Source: Burkholderiales bacterium
GTDB lineage: Bacteria > Pseudomonadota > Gammaproteobacteria > Burkholderiales > Burkholderiaceae_A
Length of the DNA stretch: 11,937 bases
Assembly: GCA_030834045.1 (NCBI GenBank)
Contig: JAURFZ010000037.1
Coordinates: 1 to 11,937 of the forward strand
Direction: 5' to 3'
Part shown: positions 6,421 through 11,937 of the stretch, in pieces
How the letters are laid out: each line of letters starts with the position of its first letter
Position numbering within the stretch: position 1 is the first letter of the stretch
Notes under the pieces: generated by a model
The model's database searches: none
Told to the model about the DNA's origin: nothing
What the model saw: only the letters and a program-made list of their open reading frames with translations
Position numbers and translations under genes: made by a program

Positions 6421-6461
6421 CCGGAATTTAAACCAAAGTCATACTTTAGTCTATATTCCGG
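6421..6461 (-). promoter_or_regulatory. Putative operon promoter framed by CCGGAAT/ATTCCGG inverted repeat
   Basis: The 41 bases before the operon leader gene begin with CCGGAAT (6421-6427) and end with its inverse ATTCCGG (6455-6461), 27 bases apart. Between them are a TTTAAA -10 candidate (6427-6432), the shared box (6441-6452) and, on the minus strand, TAGACT (6453-6448), the same hexamer proposed as the tssB -35. The spacer from TAGACT to TTTAAA is 15 bases, short for a standard promoter. The region abuts the stop of the upstream gene at 6463. Confidence 0.45.
6441..6452. promoter_or_regulatory. Box ATACTTTAGTCT, copy 3 (five-gene operon)
   Basis: Reads ATACTTTAGTCT on the plus strand, AGACTAAAGTAT on the minus strand. 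The ten bases ACTAAAGTAT are identical to the copies at 449-460 and 1115-1126; one half-site is imperfect (AGTCT for AGTAT). It lies 22 bases before the ATG at 6418. Confidence 0.6.
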
Positions 6462-6462
6462 C

Positions 6463-6816
6463 CTAAAGCAGTTCCTCCTCAGGGAAATAAATCTCATCGG
6501 CCCAGACTGCCTTTGTTAAGTCACCATTGCGCGCGGTAAGAATGACAATATGCGCCGGGTCCGATTCAGGCTTATTCTGCAGTGGCCTTGTTCGCCCTCT
6601 TACCGGGGTCCCTGCGGGCTCAAGACTGTCCCCAGCATCCCAAGGCTCATCAACCATAACGGCAAGCCCCAGTATGTAACCGAGCCTTAGACCTTGTACT
6701 CCCTGGGAATCAGAGGTGGGCCATTGGGCTTGGAAGTCTTTGCTTGAAACGATGCGTAGGACAAGGCTCTTTGAAAGGTGAAAGAGTTTCTGTTGCCTTA
6801 CAAGATTCAGCTTCAT
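6463..6816 (-). CDS. Hypothetical protein, 117 residues
   Basis: Not recognised. The N-terminus is basic with alternating hydrophobic residues (MKLNLVRQQKLFHLSKSLVL), a central segment is hydrophobic (LRLGYILGLAVMVD) but too short and polar for a sure membrane helix, and the C-terminus is acidic (WADEIYFPEEELL). The only Met start in frame is at 6816, with no Shine-Dalgarno sequence, and an in-frame stop lies ten codons upstream. It is codirectional with purT, 97 bases downstream of its stop, and ends two bases before the framed promoter of the next operon. No competing frame explains this stretch better, but coding status is only moderately supported. Confidence 0.5.
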   Translation of the reverse strand: MKLNLVRQQKLFHLSKSLVLRIVSSKDFQAQWPTSDSQGVQGLRLGYILGLAVMVDEPWDAGDSLEPAGTPVRGRTRPLQNKPESDPAHIVILTARNGDLTKAVWADEIYFPEEELL

Positions 6817-6915
6817 GCCAAGGATGATACGGAAACCTGGGGTTCGTTAGACGTAACGTGCTTAATTCGACGAGGCCAGTCCATCTCCGGATTAAGTTTT
6901 CTCTCTCTCCCCAGC

Positions 6916-8127
6916 CTATGTCCGGACAGGTAGAACTCTGCTGGCAACCATCTTTGCACGGTCGCGCGCCTCTTCAACCGTGTCGGCGTTGGCAAGGGCC
7001 ACACCCATGCGTCGCTTAACAAAAGACTCCGGCTTGCCAAAGAGGCGTAGGTCACTCTCGGGGATACGCAAGGCTTCAGCGACGCCTTCAAAGGCAATAG
7101 CCTTTTCGTCCATGCCCCCGTAAATAACAGCCGATGCGCCTGGCCGTCGTAGGTTGGTATTCACCGGAAGGCCAAGGATGGCCCTGGCGTGCAATTCGAA
7201 CTCGCTTTGAACCTGTGAGCTCATGGTTACCATTCCAGTGTCGTGCGGTCGAGGGCTGACCTCACTGAACCAAACTTCATCACCCTTCACAAAAAGCTCG
7301 ACCCCGAAAATACCAAGGCCGCCTAAGGCATTCACAATACTGGCGGCGATGGCCTGGGCCTTAAGCAAAGACGTCTCCGACATGGGCTGAGGCTGCCACG
7401 ATTCCACGTAATCGCCGTTGACTTGCAGATGGCCAACAGGCTCACAGTAAGAGACAACCGGCTGCCCTTGGTCGTCTAGGCTGCGAACTGTAAGCAGGGT
7501 GATCTCAAAGTCGAAATCAATAGCGGCCTCAACAATGACCTTCTGCATGTCGACCCGCGCGGCCGACTTAGCTTTCATCCATGCCTCGGAACAATCCCTT
7601 GTGCTCGCGAGTTTTGACTGCCCCTTACCTGAGGATGACATGATCGGCTTAACAAAACAGGGATATCCCAGCGCGTCTGCAGACGCAGTCATTTCCTCTT
7701 CAGAGACTGCAAACCGGTACTTGGAGGTCGGTAGGTTCAATTCTTCGGCGGCCAATCGCCGAATACCCTCTCGGTTCATCGTAAGGAGGGCTGCCTTTGC
7801 CGTAGGAATGACCTCAAGCCCTGATTTCTCGAGTTCAATGAGCACGGAGGTTGCAATGGCCTCAATCTCGGGAATTACGCGATGCGGTTTCTCGCGTTCA
7901 ATGAGTTCGCGAAGGGCTGCGGGATCAGACATATCAATAACCACCGCCTTATGAGCCACCTGATGCCCGGGTGCATTCGCGTAGCGGTCCACGGCAATGA
8001 CCTCGACACCAAGGCGCTGAAAGGCAATGATGACTTCCTTGCCCAGTTCCCCGGCCCCAAGAAGCATGACACGCGTCGCACTCGGCGACTCTGGGGTTCC
8101 AATTCGATTAAACCCCTTATCGGCCAC
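6916..8127 (-). CDS. purT: Formate-dependent phosphoribosylglycinamide formyltransferase (GAR transformylase 2)
   Basis: PurT makes formyl-GAR from GAR, formate and ATP in cytoplasmic purine synthesis, an alternative to folate-dependent PurN. The product has 403 residues, close to the usual ~390-400, with a slightly extended N-terminus. Its ATP-grasp layout is intact: an N-terminal Rossmann-like segment (VMLLGAGELGKEV, 20-32), the family stretch TMNREGIRRLAAEEL, the ATP lid and binding region (FVKPIMSSSGKGQS, about 158-171), EAAIDFDFEITLLTVRS, and metal-binding Glu residues in FGVELFV (E277) and FSEVSPRPHDTGMVTM (E289). The start is GTG at 8127, chosen because AAGGAGAG lies just upstream and the frame agrees with the family. 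It follows the enolase-superfamily gene by 26 bases, so cotranscription is likely although the pathways are unrelated. Identification is secure. Confidence 0.98.
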   Translation of the reverse strand: MADKGFNRIGTPESPSATRVMLLGAGELGKEVIIAFQRLGVEVIAVDRYANAPGHQVAHKAVVIDMSDPAALRELIEREKPHRVIPEIEAIATSVLIELEKSGLEVIPTAKAALLTMNREGIRRLAAEELNLPTSKYRFAVSEEEMTASADALGYPCFVKPIMSSSGKGQSKLASTRDCSEAWMKAKSAARVDMQKVIVEAAIDFDFEITLLTVRSLDDQGQPVVSYCEPVGHLQVNGDYVESWQPQPMSETSLLKAQAIAASIVNALGGLGIFGVELFVKGDEVWFSEVSPRPHDTGMVTMSSQVQSEFELHARAILGLPVNTNLRRPGASAVIYGGMDEKAIAFEGVAEALRIPESDLRLFGKPESFVKRRMGVALANADTVEEARDRAKMVASRVLPVRT

Positions 8128-8153
8128 GGACTCTCTCCTTCTGCCTCACGCGT

Positions 8154-9287
8154 CTAACGAAGAGTCGACCAGGCTGCGCTTCCGGCGTATTTTTTTATTG
8201 CCTGCTCGTCAAACTCAAAACCAAGTCCGGGCGATTGACGAAGCTTTACGTAGCCATCCTTAAATGCCAGCTGGTTTGAGATAAGACGGCGGAAGTTCAG
8301 CACCTGGTCGTCAAGGAAGAATTCAACAAAGCGGGCGTTGGGTGTTGCTGCAACCAGGGGTGCGTGAAGGTCGTGGAACCAGTGCGGGCTTACCGTAACC
8401 CCCCGACTGTCAGCATGGGCCGCAATCTTTCGCCATTCAGAAACACCACCACAGACGGCTGCATCGGCCTGCAGAATTTCCGCTGCTCCAGCATCAATCA
8501 GCTCACGAAAACGCCAGCGTCCAACCTCAACCTCTCCGGTAGCCACTGTAATGGTGGTGCGCTCGGCCAGACGCGCATGCAGGTCGATGGCGTCCGGCGA
8601 GAAGGGCTCTTCAATCCAGTAAGGGTTGTAGGGCTCAAACCGGCGCATGTACTCAAGGGCGGTGGGTAGATCTGCCCATGCATTGTTCGCATCAAGCATT
8701 AAATAAACATCGGGCCCGACGGCATCGCGGGCCGCGGCGATACGGGCCTCTTCCTCCCCCGGGCTTAGCCGCCCGGTTTTCATTTTGACAGCCCTAAAGC
8801 CCTGGCTGACATACCCCGCAAGCTCCTCACCGAGGTGCGCAGGTGTCTTGCCGTCAAGGTAGTAGCCGCCACTTGCATAGGCAATAACCTGGTCGCGATG
8901 CAGACTGCCTAGGTAGTCGTGCAGGGGTAGCCCAACAGAGCGGGCATTTAAGTCCCACAAGGCGGTATCTAAAATAGAGAGTCCGCGCATCACAACCCCT
9001 GAGCGACCTTGTAACAGGGCCTCCTGGTACATGGACTGCCAGAGGGCTTCCGTTTGGTGGCTTTCTTTTCCAATAAGGGCAGGCCCTAAAAGGCTCTCTA
9101 CGGCTGCCTTAAGAAGGCCTCCGGCCTGACTTCCAACGTAGCAAAACCCAATGCCCTCGACACCATCAACACTTCGAACTTTCACGAGCCCATAGTGGCG
9201 CGCGTGCACTGTGCGGGTCGCAAACGACGTGACCTTATCGAGCGGAACTTCAACGGCGGCAACGGCAATGGATTCAATAATGGGCAT
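8154..9287 (-). CDS. Mandelate racemase/muconate lactonizing family enzyme (enolase superfamily)
   Basis: Members abstract a proton next to a carboxylate, using Mg2+ to hold an enolate; products come from racemisation or dehydration of hydroxy or sugar acids. The 377-residue product has an N-terminal capping domain (1 to ~125) and a TIM-like barrel. Visible catalytic residues are the KxK pair K168/K170 in VKMKTG, metal ligands D199 (LDANNAW), E226 (WIEEPF) and E252 (ATGEVEVG), and the D275 (QADAAVCGG) and H302 (SPHWFHDLHA) dyad. This set is that of the mandelate racemase subgroup, not the KxK/K muconate lactonizing type. The ATG at 9287 has AAAGG seven bases upstream. The gene follows the TRAP permease by 30 bases, so the substrate is probably the acid brought in by that transporter. 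The exact substrate cannot be read from the sequence; an acid-sugar or hydroxyacid dehydratase or racemase is likely. Confidence 0.94.
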   Translation of the reverse strand: MPIIESIAVAAVEVPLDKVTSFATRTVHARHYGLVKVRSVDGVEGIGFCYVGSQAGGLLKAAVESLLGPALIGKESHQTEALWQSMYQEALLQGRSGVVMRGLSILDTALWDLNARSVGLPLHDYLGSLHRDQVIAYASGGYYLDGKTPAHLGEELAGYVSQGFRAVKMKTGRLSPGEEEARIAAARDAVGPDVYLMLDANNAWADLPTALEYMRRFEPYNPYWIEEPFSPDAIDLHARLAERTTITVATGEVEVGRWRFRELIDAGAAEILQADAAVCGGVSEWRKIAAHADSRGVTVSPHWFHDLHAPLVAATPNARFVEFFLDDQVLNFRRLISNQLAFKDGYVKLRQSPGLGFEFDEQAIKKYAGSAAWSTLR

Positions 9288-9317
9288 GAAGAACCTTTTA
9301 GGGAGAGGATGAGACGC

Positions 9318-11375
9318 TCAGCTTGCTCGAATAGGTATGTCGGGGGGGGAGTGACGACGAAGCCACTGCATAAAGATCGCGATAAGAAAGCCTGATAAGC
9401 CCGCGATATCTGTTCCTGGGCCCGGATAAGTAAGGGCAAGGCCTGAGAAGATCATGATCCAGCGTTCAATGAAGGTGGTCTTGCGTATAAACCAGCCCTG
9501 CAAACCGCCCGCTAGACAAACAATTCCCAGGCCTGCTGTTGCGGTAACCAAAGCAATATCGCCCCAGTTCGCCTTCATAAGCCCTTCAATTGAGCCCATA
9601 AGAAGAAGGCCAAGACCACTGGGGTCCAGCACGAACATGAACGGAACGAGGATGGCGGGTGCCACATACTTCCAGCTCTGCAGGGTGGTCCGGTAGGGGT
9701 TACCCTTGCAAATGGCTGCAGCCGCAAAGGGAGACAGCGCCGTTGGCGGCGAGACCTCAGAGAGAACCGCGTAATAGAAAATGAACATATGGGCTGCGTA
9801 GTCTGGGACGCCAAGCTTAATGAGGGCGGGGGCGGCTATGACGGCGCAAATAATATAAGAGGCTGTAACGGGCACTGCCAGGCCCACGATCCAGACAATA
9901 AATGCTGTGTAGAGAGCTGTTAGAAAGAGGCTTCCACCTGCAAGTTCAAGAACAATGCTTGAGAACTTCAGGCCAAGCCCCGTTAGGGTTACAACCCCAA
10001 CAATGAGACCAGCACCTGCACAGACTGCCGCAATGCCCAGCACCTCTCGGGTTCCCCCTGCAAGAGACTGCACAAGCTTTGACTCATAAAGCCCCTTCAC
10101 CAGTGGCACCTGACCTTTGAAAAGCCCCCAAGGTATAACAGCACTTTCAGGCCGCAGCATACTGGTGGCCGCTGAAAGCACGGTGGCCCAGAAGACACTG
10201 GTAATGGGCGAGAACCCCATGAGCATGAAGACAACAATAGAAATGAGTGAGAAGAAGTGATACCAGTAGCGCAGGGCGAGCTTGAGCGCAGACTCAGTCT
10301 GGGTTTTGGCGGCGGTCACCATTCCAAACTTGCGGCTGTCGATTTCAACCATAACGAACAGACCTAGGTAGTACAAGACCGTGGGAATGGTGGCCATCAC
10401 CAATACATCAAGGTACGACCGGCCAAGGAAGTCTGCAATTAAAAAGGCGGCAGCTCCAAGGACAGGCGGCGAAATAATGGCGCCCAGACCACCTGCGGCA
10501 AGAAGACCTCCTGCCGAATTTTTCTCATAGCCCATGTCTTTAAGCATCTTTCCCGCAACCGATCCAACCGTCACGGTGGTTGCCACGCCCGAGCCAGAGG
10601 GACCGCCTAGAAGAAAGGAGGACAAGACAATGGTTCGACCGACATTCGAGGGGCGTCCACCCAGCACGGAGAAGGACCAGTCAATAAAGAACTTGCCAGC
10701 ACCGGTGTGTTGCAAGAAAGCACCGAAGATGGTGAAAAGAATAATAAGAGACGAAGAGACGTCAACGGCGGAGCCGTAAATGCCCTCAAGCGTCATGTAC
10801 ATGTGCCCAACAAGGCGATCAAGGGAATAGCCTTTATGCGTCCATGGTTCGGGAAGGTAGTTACCAAAAAGCGCGTAGCCCAAAAACAAAAGCGTAATAG
10901 AGACCAGAATGGGGCCATTGGTTCGACGCAGCGCCTCAAGAATGGTGAGCACCACGCCTGTTCCTACGATCAAGTCCATGGTGTTCGGCGCGGTGTTTCG
11001 CTCAAGCAGGTCTTCACCGCCCGACCACAAATAATAGATCGCGAACAAAGAAAATGCGCCCGCCAGAACGTCCCACCACATAATTCGATTCTTAAACTGT
11101 TTGCCAATGGGGAAAATAAGAAAAACAAGGGCCGTCACCATGGCCACATGAAGCGGCCTTAGGGTTGAGGCCGGAATGATTCCGTAGGCTGCGTAGAGAT
11201 GCACAAATGACATCCCAAGCAAGGCCAGGGTAATAAGAACGCCCACCCAGCCCGAAAATTTGCTCTGGGTGCCTTCTTCTTCCTCGATAAGTTTGTCGAG
11301 CTTCTTTTGAAGTTCGTCGTCGATCTGGCCCTCAAGGCCAGGGTCAGAGTTTTGGGCTGGGGAGGGTGCTGTCAT
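9318..11375 (-). CDS. TRAP transporter permease, fused small (4TM) and large (12TM) subunits
   Basis: Inner-membrane part of a TAXI-type TRAP transporter, a secondary uptake system driven by an ion gradient. The 685-residue protein joins the DctQ-like and DctM-like parts in one chain, as is usual in TAXI systems. A charged N-terminal helix (DDELQKKLDKLIEEEE) is followed by many membrane helices, with the first near 43-65, 75-92, 99-118, 131-149 and 153-171. TRAP large-subunit signatures are present: GGPSGSGVATT (257-267), AAGGLGAIISPPVLGAAAF (about 293-311) and, in the second half, SEVSPPTALSPFAAAAICKG. A last hydrophobic part (ALVTATAGLGIVCLAGGLQG and beyond) adds extra helices at the C-terminus. 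The ATG at 11375 has only a weak AGAG upstream. It lies downstream of the solute receptor gene, separated by a hairpin, and directly upstream of the enolase-superfamily gene. Confidence 0.97.
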   Translation of the reverse strand: MTAPSPAQNSDPGLEGQIDDELQKKLDKLIEEEEGTQSKFSGWVGVLITLALLGMSFVHLYAAYGIIPASTLRPLHVAMVTALVFLIFPIGKQFKNRIMWWDVLAGAFSLFAIYYLWSGGEDLLERNTAPNTMDLIVGTGVVLTILEALRRTNGPILVSITLLFLGYALFGNYLPEPWTHKGYSLDRLVGHMYMTLEGIYGSAVDVSSSLIILFTIFGAFLQHTGAGKFFIDWSFSVLGGRPSNVGRTIVLSSFLLGGPSGSGVATTVTVGSVAGKMLKDMGYEKNSAGGLLAAGGLGAIISPPVLGAAAFLIADFLGRSYLDVLVMATIPTVLYYLGLFVMVEIDSRKFGMVTAAKTQTESALKLALRYWYHFFSLISIVVFMLMGFSPITSVFWATVLSAATSMLRPESAVIPWGLFKGQVPLVKGLYESKLVQSLAGGTREVLGIAAVCAGAGLIVGVVTLTGLGLKFSSIVLELAGGSLFLTALYTAFIVWIVGLAVPVTASYIICAVIAAPALIKLGVPDYAAHMFIFYYAVLSEVSPPTALSPFAAAAICKGNPYRTTLQSWKYVAPAILVPFMFVLDPSGLGLLLMGSIEGLMKANWGDIALVTATAGLGIVCLAGGLQGWFIRKTTFIERWIMIFSGLALTYPGPGTDIAGLSGFLIAIFMQWLRRHSPPDIPIRAS

Positions 11376-11407
11376 GCGTTAATTTAATCTCTTTGATCTA
11401 AAACGAA

Positions 11408-11425
11408 GACCCGCTTTCGCGGGTC
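11408..11425 (-). terminator. Intercistronic hairpin between receptor and permease genes
   Basis: On the minus strand GACCCGC-GAAA-GCGGGTC is a perfect seven-pair GC-rich stem with a GNRA tetraloop, followed by TTCGTTTT. The T-run is broken, so termination would be partial. Between a periplasmic binding-protein gene and its permease, such a hairpin commonly lowers permease expression relative to the receptor by partial termination or by protecting the upstream mRNA 3' end. The rest of the 106-base gap shows no other feature. Confidence 0.7.
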
Positions 11426-11481
11426 CTCTTGTAAGTCAACCTTAGGCCTGCTGGGCGCTAAGGCAAGAATCAAGACAGTTC

Positions 11482-11937
11482 TTAGTCAACCGAAATGCCT
11501 TTTTCTTTGAAGTACTTCATGGCCCCCGGGTGGAAAGGCACTGGGGTGGATGCGTTTTTTTGGTTTTTTGCCTCAATTTCACCCGCAGCCTTATGAACAA
11601 GCTTGAGGTCCTCACGCTTTTCAAGAATGGTCTTAACGATGTTGTAGGCCGTTTCGTCTGACATGTCGGCAGAGGCTACAAGAATATTAGCAATGGATGC
11701 GTTCTTGTTGTCTGATGTCATTCCCTTGTAAGTGCTCATGGGTATGACATCGGGGTAATAAAGATTGCCGTACTTCTTAACCATGGCAGGAATAGCCTCG
11801 GTGTGATCGATCATTTGAATGGTGATACCAGGGGTACTGGCCAGGTCGGTCACACCCGCGGTGGGAAGCCCACCCACCCAAGAAAAGGCGTCGATTTTTC
11901 CATCTTTGAGGGCGTTTACAGACTCCGCAACGCTAAG
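11482..11937 (-). CDS. TAXI-family TRAP transporter solute-binding protein, 5' end outside window
   Basis: Periplasmic receptor that captures the solute and hands it to the permease encoded next. The open frame extends to the window edge, giving the C-terminal 151 residues of a protein usually ~320-340 long; the signal peptide and start lie to the right of the window. The stretch LKDGKIDAFSWVGGLPTAGV matches the TAXI pattern of a short helix followed by G-x-IDA and a G-x-P turn. It continues with a strand-helix pattern (ITIQMIDHTEAIPAMVKKYG), then the family-typical ANILVASADMSDETAYNIVK and the C-terminal PFHPGAMKYFKEKGI. Adjacent order with a fused TRAP permease confirms the assignment. The solute is unknown. 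Confidence 0.95.
   Translation of the reverse strand, partial: LSVAESVNALKDGKIDAFSWVGGLPTAGVTDLASTPGITIQMIDHTEAIPAMVKKYGNLYYPDVIPMSTYKGMTSDNKNASIANILVASADMSDETAYNIVKTILEKREDLKLVHKAAGEIEAKNQKNASTPVPFHPGAMKYFKEKGISVD

Noticed and set aside
6845..6858. Small hairpin CGTTA-GACG-TAACG between purT and the 117-codon frame
   Set aside because: Only five base pairs and no following T-run on the minus strand; too weak to call a terminator.
6919..6928. Perfect palindrome TGTCCGGACA at the end of purT
   Set aside because: It encodes the last residues of PurT, occurs once, and has no T-run or loop that would make it a terminator.
7499..7954. 151-codon plus-strand open frame
   Set aside because: Antisense within the well-conserved purT coding region, with no sign of an independent gene.
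10707..11162. 151-codon plus-strand open frame
   Set aside because: Antisense to the membrane segments of the TRAP permease; the Lys/Arg/Asn-rich translation is what hydrophobic codons give when read backwards.
1..11937. Insertion sequences, CRISPR arrays, tRNA genes or phage attachment sites
   Set aside because: No transposase-like frame, no regularly spaced repeats and no cloverleaf-like sequence were seen on either strand.

Overview
The window reads as a stretch of a Gram-negative proteobacterial chromosome, most likely a betaproteobacterium of the Burkholderiales. Three things suggest this: a type VI secretion (T6SS) sheath gene, a TRAP-TAXI transporter next to a mandelate-racemase-family enzyme, and a compact layout with moderate GC. 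The lineage is an inference from gene content and style, not from a marker gene. Eleven of the thirteen genes have clear coding character or family matches. A 117-codon frame and a 68-codon frame are less certain. There are no tRNA or rRNA genes, no CRISPR array, no insertion sequence, and no gene-free stretch above about 110 bases.

Left edge (1-1100). The 5' part of tssB, the small subunit of the T6SS contractile sheath, runs leftward out of the window. Behind it on the same strand is an unrecognised coiled-coil protein gene.

Centre (1130-6460). This is a signalling locus. A short membrane-anchored histidine kinase with a receiver-like tail that has lost its phosphorylation site is read rightward. 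It meets tail-to-tail a leftward operon of five tightly packed genes: a two-helix membrane protein with a coiled-coil tail, a soluble protein of unknown family, a seven-helix membrane protein with PAS-like cytoplasmic domains, a 68-residue tail-anchored protein, and a NarL/LuxR-type response regulator. The kinase has no sensor domain and the seven-helix PAS protein has no kinase domain, so they may form a split sensor. The 10-mer ACTAAAGTAT lies in three intergenic regions: before tssB, between the coiled-coil gene and the kinase gene, and before the five-gene operon. It looks like the shared operator of a regulon, and the local response regulator is the obvious candidate to bind it. This T6SS-linked signalling module is the most novel part of the window.

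Right part (6460-11937). All genes are read leftward. In order of transcription they are a TAXI-type solute receptor (3' part only), an intercistronic hairpin, a fused TRAP permease, a mandelate racemase/muconate lactonizing family enzyme, purT for purine synthesis, and a 117-codon frame of unknown function. The receptor, permease and enolase-superfamily enzyme look like an uptake-and-catabolism unit for an organic or sugar acid. purT follows the enzyme after only 26 bases and may share its transcript.
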